DNA of 64,000 bases from Planctomycetota bacterium. GTDB lineage: Bacteria > Planctomycetota > UBA1135 > GCA-002686595. The stretch covers positions 26,951-90,950 of the forward strand of contig JABACD010000014.1 in NCBI GenBank assembly GCA_014237855.1, read 5' to 3'. The notes under the pieces are model-generated. The model made no database searches. It saw only the letters and a list, made by a program, of their open reading frames with translations, and was not told the origin of the DNA. This document shows positions 47,396 to 55,549 of the stretch, one piece after another (within the stretch, counting starts at the first letter, position 1; every line of letters starts with the position of its first letter). The translations under genes and the position numbers were made by a program.

Positions 47396-47420
47396 GCGCA
47401 GGCTCTCACTGATAAGAACC

Positions 47421-47453
47421 CGAGTGGTCCAGCGCGGACCACTCGCTTATTTT
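47421..47453 (+). terminator. intrinsic terminator, overlapping the end of the facing globin gene
   Basis: CGAGTGGTCC (47421-47430) pairs perfectly with GGACCACTCG (47436-47445) around AGCGC, followed by CTTATTTT. The T-rich run includes the TAA stop of the convergent globin gene (47447-47449). It fits the winged-helix gene best but may act in both directions. Confidence 0.7.
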
Positions 47454-47896
47454 GGGGCCACGTTTATCATCCAGCTCGAGAAGCTTCCAAGGAACGCCTT
47501 GAAGCCTTCAATGTGCTCCGCCGGAAAGGAGTAGCGGGCGTCTTCGGTCTCGAGGACTTCGAGGAAACAGGCCAGCCAGATCTCTCTTGATTGGCCATCA
47601 ATCTCGAAGGGTAGGTGACGGGCTCGCATTCTGGGGGGACCGTAGGTCTGTGAGAACAGTGGAGGGCCGCCCAGGATCTGCACGAAGAAGGCAGCTGACT
47701 TGAGAGAGGCTTGTGCCATGTCCTCAGGGAAGAGATGGCGAACCTCAGACCTCTCGAGCCTGGCGTAGAGCTCCTCGAGCATGGCGAAGATGCCCTCTTG
47801 GCCCATTTGGGCATAGACCTCTCGTGAGGGAGGGGAGCCCTGAGGGGGACCGCCTGGAGGGGTGTAGACGGGGCTCGATCTTTGTTGGTGGGCCAT
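47447..47896 (-). CDS. truncated hemoglobin (group II/HbO-like)
   Basis: 149 residues. The globin core runs from about residue 30: FAMLEELYARLERSEVRHLFPEDM (B and E helices, with Tyr), FFVQILGGPPLFSQTYGPPRMRARHLPFEI (E-F region with the proximal His in ARH) and EIWLACFLEVLE (G helix with Trp). These are the hallmarks of group II truncated hemoglobins. Such proteins bind oxygen or NO and can handle peroxide or nitrosative stress. A Pro/Gly-rich N-terminal extension of about 25 residues is unusual. The start codon lies close to the divergent kinase-aminotransferase gene. Confidence 0.92.
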   Translation of the reverse strand: MAHQQRSSPVYTPPGGPPQGSPPSREVYAQMGQEGIFAMLEELYARLERSEVRHLFPEDMAQASLKSAAFFVQILGGPPLFSQTYGPPRMRARHLPFEIDGQSREIWLACFLEVLETEDARYSFPAEHIEGFKAFLGSFSSWMINVAPK

Positions 47897-47971
47897 GGGC
47901 GTCGTTGTGCCTGGAGGGATCGACTCCCGAGGGGAGCGTCAGCGAGGCGCGCAGCCTACACTCTCGCCTCC

Positions 47972-50284
47972 ATGCCGACCCTTGAATCCCTGACGAGCCT
48001 GCTGCTGCGGGACTACTGTCTCGAAGGCGAGCTGACTCGGCTTCCTGGCGAGAATGCCAACTACCTGCTGAGCACCTCGGATGGTCGCTACGTATTGAAG
48101 GTGACCGGGGATGAGTTCAGCGGAGAGTTCCTGGAGTTCGAGGAACAGGTGGTCCGAGAGGTGGGGGCTAGCAACCTTGGCCTTGCTCTGCCCACCATTG
48201 CGCGTACCACACGGGGAGCGGTCTTTGCCGAGTGTCCACCAGAAGGCGGCGAGGCTCGGCGTGCTCGACTGCTCGAGTTTGTCGACGGGGGCTCCTGGTT
48301 GGAGCTGGGGAGCTCAACTCCGGGGCTGAGAAGAGAACTCGGAAGCATGCTGGCCAGGCTCGGAGTGGCCCTCTCATCCTTGGATGCAAGCCGGGGTGAG
48401 CGCACCCACCGCTGGGACTTGATTGGTGCTGGGGAGCATCGCTCCCGGATTGAGCTTGTTCCAGATGCAGGTAGGCGTGCCCTCTTGGAGCGCGCCTACC
48501 ACCAGCACTCTGCGCTCGTGATGCCTCGGGTTGAGAGTCTTCCGCGGCAACTGATCCATGGAGATGTAAATCACGAGAACCTGCTCGTGAGTGGGGGTCA
48601 TCTCGTGGGGTTGCTCGACTTCGGGGATTGCCTGGTCAATCCAAGAGTGTGTGAGCTGGCCATCGCCCTGGCCTATGTCCTGATGGATGGTGACAGCCCG
48701 CTTGCTGATGGTGCGGAGGTGGTCTCCGCTTATCACAGCGTGGCTCCTCTCTTCCCGGAGGAACTTGCTGTGCTCTATCCACTGATTTGCGCTCGCCTGG
48801 CGGTCTCGGTGACCATCAGTGCTGCGCGCCGTGCCATCGATCCTGATCATCCGAGTTGGTTCGATACCGAGGATGCGGCCTGGGCTCTACTGGAGTGCCT
48901 GGGAGGGCTCGATCCTGCGGACGCCTCGAATCGGCTGGCCGAGGGCACTGGACTGGTGCCCTGCCCGATTGAGGGGGCGTCAATCAAGGAGCTTCTCGAC
49001 CGCCGCGGTCAGCGAATCAGTCAGGCCTTGTCGATCTCCTACGAGGAGCCGCTGAAGGTCATTCGTGGTGAAGGCCAGTACCTGATCGATCATCGCGGGA
49101 GGCCGTTCCTGGACCTCGTGAATAATGTCTGCCACGTGGGGCATTGCCATCCACGGGTCGTCGCGGCGGGGCAGGAGCAGCTGGCCTTGCTCAACACCAA
49201 CACCCGCTATCTCTACGATGGCCTGACAGACTACGGAGATCAGCTATGCGCCACCCTCCCAGATGATCTGGAGGTCTGCTTCCTTGTCAACTCGGGCAGT
49301 GAAGCCAATGAGCTGGCCTTACGCCTTGCGCGGGCTCACACGGGAAATCAGGACCTCCTGGTGGTGGACGGGGCCTATCACGGCCACACCTCCGGATTGA
49401 TTGCGATCAGTCCCTACAAGTTCATGGGCAAGGGTGGCACCGGAGTCTCCGAGCCCTGGGTGCACGTTGTTCCGATTGCGGATGGCTATCGTGGCTTGCA
49501 CCGTGGCCAGGGGCTAGAGACGGGGCAAGCCTACGGAGATGAGGTTGGACGTGTACTCCAGGCGCTAGGACGCCCGATAGCCGGCTTCATCGCCGAGTCG
49601 CTGCTCGGGTGTGGTGGGCAGGTGATCCCACCTGAGGGCTACTTCGCGAGGGCTTATGAGCACGTGCGTGCTGCGGGAGGGGTCTGCATTGCGGACGAGG
49701 TCCAGGTCGGTTTCGGCCGGATCGGTTCACACTTCTGGGCCTTCGAGAGCCAGGGTGTTGTTCCTGACATCGTGGTCATGGGGAAGCCGATCGGAAACGG
49801 ACACCCCATGGCAGCAGTGGTCACGACACGCTCGATCGCCGATTCCTTTGCGAACGGAATGGAGTACTTCGCGACTTTTGGGGGTAATCCGGTCTCTTGC
49901 AGGATCGGTATGGCCGTGCTGGATGTGATTGAAGATGAGCGACTTCAGATGCGTGCGCTCAAGCTCGGCAAGCGCATGAAGGCCGGCCTCGAGGAGCTCA
50001 TGAAGACTCACGAACTCATCGGAGAGGTGCGAGGCCTCGGCCTCTTTGTTGGAGTTGAGTTCGTCCGGAGCAAGCGCAGCCTTGAGCCGGCTCAGGAGGA
50101 GGCCACGGAATTCGTCAATCGGATGCAGGCACGAGGGATGCTGTTGAGCACAGACGGGCCCTTTGGCAACGTGATCAAGGTCAAGCCGCCCATGGTGTTG
50201 AGCGAGGCAGACGTGGACATGTTCGTACGGGTCTTCGGAGACGTCCTGACTGATATGACCGGCCAGGGATCGACAAGCAGCTAG
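47972..50284 (+). CDS. fusion of an APH-type kinase and a class III PLP aminotransferase-fold enzyme
   Basis: About 770 residues from the ATG at 47972. Residues 1-320: aminoglycoside phosphotransferase fold with [26 protein letters not shown] (catalytic HGD...N and DFGD). Residues about 340-765: class III aminotransferase fold with [46 protein letters not shown] and PLP lysine in [12 protein letters not shown]. The combination matches hydroxylysine kinase plus phospho-lyase, or ethanolamine-phosphate phospho-lyase pairs, where the kinase phosphorylates an amino alcohol and the PLP domain eliminates phosphate. Longer bacterial fusions also carry an M23 domain, absent here. The substrate is an inference. 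Confidence 0.9.
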   Translation: MPTLESLTSLLLRDYCLEGELTRLPGENANYLLSTSDGRYVLKVTGDEFSGEFLEFEEQVVREVGASNLGLALPTIARTTRGAVFAECPPEGGEARRARLLEFVDGGSWLELGSSTPGLRRELGSMLARLGVALSSLDASRGERTHRWDLIGAGEHRSRIELVPDAGRRALLERAYHQHSALVMPRVESLPRQLIHGDVNHENLLVSGGHLVGLLDFGDCLVNPRVCELAIALAYVLMDGDSPLADGAEVVSAYHSVAPLFPEELAVLYPLICARLAVSVTISAARRAIDPDHPSWFDTEDAAWALLECLGGLDPADASNRLAEGTGLVPCPIEGASIKELLDRRGQRISQALSISYEEPLKVIRGEGQYLIDHRGRPFLDLVNNVCHVGHCHPRVVAAGQEQLALLNTNTRYLYDGLTDYGDQLCATLPDDLEVCFLVNSGSEANELALRLARAHTGNQDLLVVDGAYHGHTSGLIAISPYKFMGKGGTGVSEPWVHVVPIADGYRGLHRGQGLETGQAYGDEVGRVLQALGRPIAGFIAESLLGCGGQVIPPEGYFARAYEHVRAAGGVCIADEVQVGFGRIGSHFWAFESQGVVPDIVVMGKPIGNGHPMAAVVTTRSIADSFANGMEYFATFGGNPVSCRIGMAVLDVIEDERLQMRALKLGKRMKAGLEELMKTHELIGEVRGLGLFVGVEFVRSKRSLEPAQEEATEFVNRMQARGMLLSTDGPFGNVIKVKPPMVLSEADVDMFVRVFGDVLTDMTGQGSTSS

Positions 50285-50293
50285 ATCACTCAA

Positions 50294-50335
50294 AGTGAGG
50301 GAGGGACGGCCTGCTCAGGCCGTCCCTCCCTCACT
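50294..50335. terminator. strong bidirectional hairpin terminator
   Basis: A 19-base arm (50294-50312) pairs perfectly with 50317-50335 around a GCTC loop. It lies between the end of the fusion gene and the end of the minus-strand run that finishes with the small selenoprotein candidate, so it can serve both. Confidence 0.7.
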
Positions 50336-50357
50336 GATCTTGGCCGACGAATCGTCC

Positions 50358-50519
50358 CTAGCCGGGCTTGATGGAGCTACCGAAGAAGAAGGGCAGGCCT
50401 GCGATGATCATGCCCGTACCGAGCATGGCCAGGGGATCCCCTCAGCAGGCGGTCAGGCGTAGGGCGAGCCCTCCCCCGGAGAGCAGGCCACCGATGATGG
50501 TCCATTTGGTGAAGTTCAT
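50358..50519 (-). CDS. small membrane selenoprotein candidate (Cys-Sec; in-frame UGA at 50442-50444)
   Basis: Read through one UGA, this is a 53-residue protein: a first hydrophobic stretch (about 6-23), then LTAC-U-GDPL (Cys25, Sec26), then a second hydrophobic stretch (MLGTGMIIAGLPFFFG, about 32-47) and a short tail before TAG. A Cys-Sec pair between two membrane segments could form a selenylsulfide. A SECIS-like hairpin with loop GGUAC follows the UGA. It sits 68 bases after the VOC gene on the same strand and just before a strong terminator, as expected for the last gene of an operon. No good Shine-Dalgarno is seen. I know no family of this shape; false positive is possible because the frame is short. 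Confidence 0.68.
50409..50441 (-). promoter_or_regulatory. bacterial SECIS-like hairpin of the small membrane protein
   Basis: On the transcript, CAUGCUC (50427-50421) pairs with GGGCAUG (50415-50409), with one G-U, around the five-base loop GGUAC (50420-50416). The loop starts 21 bases after the UGA. A separate GGGGATCCCC palindrome lies between. Confidence 0.72.
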
Positions 50520-50587
50520 GGCAGTACGAGTCTACGCAGTATCGACCTCGTTGGGACAATGCCTGGTCAGAATCCCCAAAATGGAGT

Positions 50588-51025
50588 TCAGGGGGTTCCC
50601 TGGCGGGCAAACATACCCCCCAGGTCCGCGAAGGCCTTGACCTCCAGGGCGTTCCCGCTGGGGTCACGGAAGAACATGGTGGCCTGCTCACCGACCTCAC
50701 CCTCGAAGCGAATGTAGGGCTCGATCAGGAACTCTACCCTGGCGGCCTGCAGCCTCTCGGCCAGCGAGCGCCAGCTCTTCATATCGAGGACCACTCCGAA
50801 GTGCGGCAGCGGGACCGGCTTGTTGTCGACCGTGGTCGTTCCCATGTCAGGAGCCGGTTCCTCACGTACGTGCAGGGCGAGCTGGTGTCCGAAGAAGTCG
50901 AAGTCGATCCAGGTGTCCGCGCTGCGACCCTCTGGACAGCCGAGGAGCTCTCCATAGAACTCGCGAGCTTCTCGAACGCTACGGATGGCGAAGGCCAGGT
51001 GGAAGGGAGGGCGCTTGTCATTCAT
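50588..51025 (-). CDS. glyoxalase/bleomycin-resistance (VOC) family protein
   Basis: 145 residues with two beta-alpha-beta-beta-beta modules. FHLAFAIRSVREAREFYGELLGCPEG opens the first and PHFGVVLDMKSWRSLAERL the second; metal-ligand positions are His in FHLAF and PHFG and Glu in NALEVKAF. DPSGNALEVK is the usual ending. VOC enzymes act on diverse small molecules; none is indicated. The ATG overlaps the TGA of the upstream hydrolase (ATGA), so the two are coupled. Confidence 0.9.
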   Translation of the reverse strand: MNDKRPPFHLAFAIRSVREAREFYGELLGCPEGRSADTWIDFDFFGHQLALHVREEPAPDMGTTTVDNKPVPLPHFGVVLDMKSWRSLAERLQAARVEFLIEPYIRFEGEVGEQATMFFRDPSGNALEVKAFADLGGMFARQGTP

Positions 51026-51753
51026 GGCTGGATACCTGGGTGCTGGAGGTCGTTGATCCAGGTGTTCATTTCCTGAATCAGGCGCTCGTGTACCTGCGAG
51101 GGTGAGATTCCAGAGCGCTTGAGCACATCGAACGAGTGGTCACCACCTTCAATGACAACGAGCTTCCAGTCCCCTGAGAATTGGCCCAGGGACTGCTCGA
51201 GTAACGAGAGGTCGCAGAGTGCATCCCTGGTTCCTTGAAGTATCAGGGCCGGGCTTTGTACTCGAGGGAAGTGCTCGGTGCGGAGCTTCTCGGGCTTGCC
51301 CTGAGGATGCAGGGGATACCCCAGGAAGATCAGGCCTTGGCATTCCACGCCGTCGGCTGCCAGATGGCTGGCCATGCGTGCCCCCATCGACTTTCCGGCA
51401 AGAATGATCGGTGCTTCAGGAAGTAACTCACGGATGAACTCGAACGCGGTCCTGTGAGCGGCCTCCAGCTGTGGCGCTCGATCAGGTGGGAATCTGCGTT
51501 GCTCGCGCCTGGCACGTTCCATGTAGGGGTAGGTGAAGCGCAGCACCGGGTGTCCCGAACCGGCCAGTCCCACGGCCATCTTCTCGACGAACTCGGAATC
51601 CATCGGAGCACCTGCGCCGTGGGCCAACAGCACTGCAGGCGCCTCCGGTGGCGTGGACGGCTCGCGATTGAAGATCGCGCTCAGCGAGCCCACCGATGCA
51701 CCCTGGATGGGAATGTCGAGACACTCTTGGTTCATCTGTGATCGCGGGGGCAT
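51022..51753 (-). CDS. alpha/beta hydrolase (dienelactone hydrolase/KANL3-Tex30 type)
   Basis: About 243 residues from the ATG at 51753 (51735 and 51816 are alternatives; the family match begins near VGSLSAIF). HGAG forms the oxyanion site, ILAGKSMGARMA holds the nucleophile Ser, LILQGTRDALCD the acid and EGGDHSFDV the catalytic His. The fold resembles KANL3/Tex30 hydrolases of unknown substrate. It is coupled to the VOC gene downstream. The upstream sialidase-like gene is about 110 bases away. Confidence 0.85.
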   Translation of the reverse strand: MPPRSQMNQECLDIPIQGASVGSLSAIFNREPSTPPEAPAVLLAHGAGAPMDSEFVEKMAVGLAGSGHPVLRFTYPYMERARREQRRFPPDRAPQLEAAHRTAFEFIRELLPEAPIILAGKSMGARMASHLAADGVECQGLIFLGYPLHPQGKPEKLRTEHFPRVQSPALILQGTRDALCDLSLLEQSLGQFSGDWKLVVIEGGDHSFDVLKRSGISPSQVHERLIQEMNTWINDLQHPGIQP

Positions 51754-51862
51754 TGGAGGTCCAGGATAGAGGGAGGAGACCAGGGGGGGCAGGAAGGATG
51801 CTTGCTCGCGGACCAAGGAGGGACAGCACGGTGCCAGGTGAACTTGTACTCACGTGGAGTGT

Positions 51863-53092
51863 TCAGCGCACGACTCGCAGACGAGCAGTGACGATGGCGG
51901 GCTCTTCTCCCGTGACTGCCCAGGCAGCCAGACAGTCATTCCCATGGGGGGCCATCCTCAAGAATCCGCTCTGGCGGTCGGCCGAGACCTTGCCAAGTGA
52001 GAGTGCCGGGCCCGGTTCTGCCCTGGGACCGATGGGGCGAACACGCCACTCAGCGAATGAGGACTCGGTGTGTTCGAGCCAGCTTGCGAGCACCTGATTG
52101 CCACAGGATGCCAGGTCCACGCGTCCGATGGGAGAGCCGTCGTCGAGCCGTGTGGGGTAGCCGAAGGCCGGTGCAGTGCCATCTCGCGAGGCGAACTTGA
52201 CCTGGCCGCCGCCCTCGCCGGCTCCGGTGAACCAGATGACTGACTGGCGCCCATCTTGATCCAGTAGTGCCGGGCCGTTGACGGGGCAGCCCTGAATGAG
52301 CCATCCGTCTTCGAACACGATCTTGGCCTCCGACCATTGTTTGCCGTCAAAGCTGATCGATGTGATGTCTCTGATCTCGTCACTGTCACGGTCTCGATAG
52401 GCGGCCAGAAGCTGACCCTCATCGATGGCTATCAAGCTGGTCTGGCAGCAGTCACACACGCGGCTATCGATCACCTGTTCGATACCGAGCTCACCACTCT
52501 GCGAGATCGTACGGAAGTAGAGGTCCGTTTGTTTCTGCTTGGCGAGGGGGTCGGCCATGGAGCGACCGTCCAACCAGATAGCGGCGAAGGTCTCTTCATC
52601 GAGGGGTGCGATGGACACGAACCCATGCTCAGCAGAGGACTCATCCGTGTGCAGGATGGCGGGTGGACTCCAGGTCTCACCGGCGTCAGTGGAGAGCGAG
52701 AACTCGGCCATGTAGCCATGGGGAGTTCCGTCGCTGCGGAGCCAGTGAGCCATCAGAGCGCCGCTGCTTGTGGCGGCCAATGAAGGAAAGTCGGCCCAGT
52801 TCATGAAGAAGTCGTTGCCACGCGTTATTTCCCGGGCCTCGCTCCAGCTGTCCGCTTCGAACACGGAGAATCGCATGGCGATCTCACCGCCATCGACTGG
52901 CTCCATCCAGCTCAGGTAGACCCGCTTGTCCTGTCCACAGGTCATGTTCGGGAGCGAGCTTCCAGGGCCCGCTGGCACTTCGAGCATGCTGACCTTAATC
53001 ACGACATCGGTGGCCGGTGTTACTGCAAGATCAACCTGGGCGCCGGACTGGTGGGGCAGCGAGAGGAGAGCGGCTAAGGCGATGAACTGCAT
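51863..53092 (-). CDS. secreted sialidase-like beta-propeller protein
   Basis: 409 residues with a signal peptide (MQFIALAALLSLPHQSGAQ). The sialidase-type repeats with Asp-box-like signatures are visible: SLSTDAGETWSPP and ISFDGKQWSEA. LDGRSMADPLA and SRVCDCCQTSLIAIDEGQLLAAYRDRD recall the exo-alpha-sialidase-like family of planctomycetes, in which the Cys-x-Cys-Cys motif recurs. The full set of arginines needed for true sialidase catalysis is not evident, so the function is uncertain. It lies 2 bases after the stop of the Trx-like/HEAT gene. Confidence 0.8.
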   Translation of the reverse strand: MQFIALAALLSLPHQSGAQVDLAVTPATDVVIKVSMLEVPAGPGSSLPNMTCGQDKRVYLSWMEPVDGGEIAMRFSVFEADSWSEAREITRGNDFFMNWADFPSLAATSSGALMAHWLRSDGTPHGYMAEFSLSTDAGETWSPPAILHTDESSAEHGFVSIAPLDEETFAAIWLDGRSMADPLAKQKQTDLYFRTISQSGELGIEQVIDSRVCDCCQTSLIAIDEGQLLAAYRDRDSDEIRDITSISFDGKQWSEAKIVFEDGWLIQGCPVNGPALLDQDGRQSVIWFTGAGEGGGQVKFASRDGTAPAFGYPTRLDDGSPIGRVDLASCGNQVLASWLEHTESSFAEWRVRPIGPRAEPGPALSLGKVSADRQSGFLRMAPHGNDCLAAWAVTGEEPAIVTARLRVVR

Positions 53093-53094
53093 GT

Positions 53095-54489
53095 CTACTC
53101 TCGAGGAGCGGGCCCATAGAATCGAGGGCGGGTGATGGAGTCACCACAGACAGCCATGAGTGAGCCGCAGAGTAGCTCGAGCTGACCCTGCACAAGCACC
53201 TCGATCGCATCCTGCAGGGTTTTCTGTAGCTCCCCTGGAGGGCTGTCTTTCAATCTTGCTCTCAGCGGTTCGAGCCAGCTGGAGTCGCGGCTGATTGCCA
53301 TGGCGCAGGCTGCCGCTCGAGCGAAGCCGGGCTCTTCACTATCGAGTTCGAGGCGCAGGACCTCGTTGACCTCCTCGTCAGGCACCATGTAGCCGAGGGC
53401 CACGATTGACTGCGTGCGAATCGTGGGCTGGCGTGCCTTCGAGGCATTCCTGATCAAGTCCTTACGCAGTTTCTTGTCACCAGGAGCTGAGCTGGCCATG
53501 GCGCGCAGCCAGTTGCCCTCGATCACAGGGTTCTTCTCCTTGCGCAGCGCACTCTTGATGTCCTTGATCGATTCGGGCGCGGCCAGTTGCTCATATGCCG
53601 CAGCAGCTGCTGCTCGCACGTCGTCCATGGAGTTTTGGGAGAGCTCGCTGACCAGCTCCCAGTAGCTCTGGGGAGAGAGTCTGCCAATGTCACTCAGGAG
53701 ATCCCGGTGTCGCTTCCCGGGGTCTGAGCCCCGGGACTTCAGGTTGCGCAGCTCCAGGGCGACGTACTCACGAGCCTCGGGTTCGTCCGCGCTCATGATG
53801 CGGCGCAGCTTCGCACGTCGATCGGGTGTCTTGCCCTTCTTTATCTCCTGGATCAGTGCGATCAACTCTTCGCGTGTTGGAGGAGATGTCGGGGTGGTGC
53901 CAGCCTCACCGCTAGCTGCGGTGTCGATGACGCTGCCCATCAAGAGGCGCCTGGGTGCTCGAGCTTTGGAGGAGGCTCTTACGTCCGTGTCGGGGTCGAT
54001 CATCGTCAGTGCCTTGACAAAGCACCACTCGAGCTCAGTCGCTGAGACCTCGTAGGGCACGGAGAGCAATACGCTGGCATCGGGGCCGAGGAAGACATGC
54101 TGAGGTGCGATGACGAACCCATTGGAGTCAGGCTTGAGAACTCTCTCTCGCACGCGAATATCGATCGCCCGATGCTCACCGCACGTAACGGTTCCAAATC
54201 GTGGGCAGGCGCCCTTCGCCTGATGCTCGGAGGTCGATGCCACCAGGTTGAGGGTCTTCTCGGCCAGCGAGAGTATCGCCTTGTCGCGATAGACCTGCTG
54301 GGCCATGCGATCGTTTGCGCGCTCTCCGTCCATATTGACCGCAACGAACACCACCTGGTTCTCGCTCTCGGCGAGCTCAAGCGTCCTTGCGAACTCGGCC
54401 TGCCAGGTGATCTCGGCTGGGGCTCGGAGCGCTGGTTTGGCACTCGTGGTGATGCAGAGGAGCCCAAGTAGGGCCGAGATGCTGTTCAT
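53095..54489 (-). CDS. secreted thioredoxin-like protein with HEAT repeats
   Basis: About 464 residues starting MNSISALLGLLCITTSA at 54489. Residues about 25-170 look like a thioredoxin-type fold (FARTLELAESENQVVFVAVNMDG; QVYRDKAILSLAEKTLNLVA) without the CxxC; two other Cys appear in CPRFGTVTC. Residues about 200-445 are helical repeats of HEAT type with many charged positions (ARAAACAMAISRDSSWLEPLRARL and similar). Such planctomycete proteins are of unknown function. The gene is the first of the minus-strand run ending at 50358. The divergent homocysteine methyltransferase lies about 105 bases away. Confidence 0.78.
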   Translation of the reverse strand: MNSISALLGLLCITTSAKPALRAPAEITWQAEFARTLELAESENQVVFVAVNMDGERANDRMAQQVYRDKAILSLAEKTLNLVASTSEHQAKGACPRFGTVTCGEHRAIDIRVRERVLKPDSNGFVIAPQHVFLGPDASVLLSVPYEVSATELEWCFVKALTMIDPDTDVRASSKARAPRRLLMGSVIDTAASGEAGTTPTSPPTREELIALIQEIKKGKTPDRRAKLRRIMSADEPEAREYVALELRNLKSRGSDPGKRHRDLLSDIGRLSPQSYWELVSELSQNSMDDVRAAAAAAYEQLAAPESIKDIKSALRKEKNPVIEGNWLRAMASSAPGDKKLRKDLIRNASKARQPTIRTQSIVALGYMVPDEEVNEVLRLELDSEEPGFARAAACAMAISRDSSWLEPLRARLKDSPPGELQKTLQDAIEVLVQGQLELLCGSLMAVCGDSITRPRFYGPAPRE

Positions 54490-54553
54490 GGAAGTGTAGC
54501 GCACGTCTGAATTCCTTTGAGTGATGAGCGATCTACAGCGGAAGCAATTCCCG

Positions 54554-54582
54554 TTGACGAGAGTACCTCATGAGACTGTTAT
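54554..54582 (+). promoter_or_regulatory. candidate promoter of the homocysteine S-methyltransferase gene
   Basis: TTGACG (54554-54559) and TGTTAT (54577-54582) are separated by 17 bases. Transcription would begin near 54589, leaving almost no leader before the TTG start at 54595. The pair is suggestive only. Confidence 0.35.
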
Positions 54583-54594
54583 GATGAGCCTTCC

Positions 54595-55536
54595 TTGACG
54601 CACTTGCCCGAGCTTACCTTTGAAGCCCTCCTTGAAAAGGGAGAGCCGCTTGTCCTGGATGGGGGCCTTGCTACCCAGCTAGAGAGCCAGGGGCATTCCC
54701 TGGACAGCCCCCTGTGGAGTGCTGAGCTGCTCATTCATCGTCCAGACGAGATCGTGCAGGCTCACAGGGCATTTCTGGAGGCTGGAGCGGATTGCTTGAT
54801 CTCCGCCAGCTACCAGCTCTCTCGAGCTGGTCTCAGGTCAACGGGTGCTGACGAGCGGTGCTTCCCTCAGCTACTCGAGGACTCCGTGCTGCTGGCCATG
54901 CGCGCCCGAGACGAGTTCGTCGCGGGGGGAGCGACGCGAGGCTTCCTGCCGTTGGTTGCCGCGAGCGTGGGGCCCTATGGTGCTGCTCTTGCCGATGGCT
55001 CCGAATACACAGGAGCGTATGGTGTGGAGGACGAGGTATTGCATGAGTTTCACTCCGAGCGTCTGGAGGTCCTTGATCGGAGCGGAGCTGATGTTCTTGC
55101 CTGCGAGACGATTCCGAGCCGGCAGGAGGCAGAGGTGCTCGAGAAGTTGCTCCGGGGCAAGTCGACGCCCTCATGGGTGAGCTTCTCGTGTCGAGACTCG
55201 CTCCACCTCTGCGATGGCTCACCGCTTCGTTCGGTAGCAGAGATGTTCGAGGGACATCCACAGGTGCTGGCCATCGGCGTCAATTGCACTGCGCCGCGAT
55301 TCGTGTCAGGGCTGATTGACGAGTTGCGGACTGCTGTGCCCACGAAGCGAATCGTTGTCTATCCGAACTCCGGGGAGGAGTTCAATGCGCTTCGTCGATC
55401 TTGGGAAGGCAGCTCCGACCCTCAGGACTGCGCGAGTGCAGCACGTACCTGGCGTTCTCGAGGTGCCCAGCTTGTCGGCGGCTGTTGCCGCATGGGCCCG
55501 GATCACATCCGTGCACTCAACGCTGCGCGCTCTTGA
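54595..55536 (+). CDS. homocysteine S-methyltransferase
   Basis: 313 residues from a TTG start. The zinc-site cysteines are in GVNCTAPRF and VGGCCRMGPDHI. LVLDGGLATQLESQG is the family N-terminus and DCLISASYQLS follows the usual pattern. It resembles the MmuM/YbgG group, which methylates homocysteine with S-methylmethionine or SAM to make methionine. No corrinoid-binding domain is attached, so it is not MetH. The gene stands alone and converges on the next one. Confidence 0.92.
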   Translation: MTHLPELTFEALLEKGEPLVLDGGLATQLESQGHSLDSPLWSAELLIHRPDEIVQAHRAFLEAGADCLISASYQLSRAGLRSTGADERCFPQLLEDSVLLAMRARDEFVAGGATRGFLPLVAASVGPYGAALADGSEYTGAYGVEDEVLHEFHSERLEVLDRSGADVLACETIPSRQEAEVLEKLLRGKSTPSWVSFSCRDSLHLCDGSPLRSVAEMFEGHPQVLAIGVNCTAPRFVSGLIDELRTAVPTKRIVVYPNSGEEFNALRRSWEGSSDPQDCASAARTWRSRGAQLVGGCCRMGPDHIRALNAARS

Positions 55537-55549
55537 GTCGTCGTCTGAC

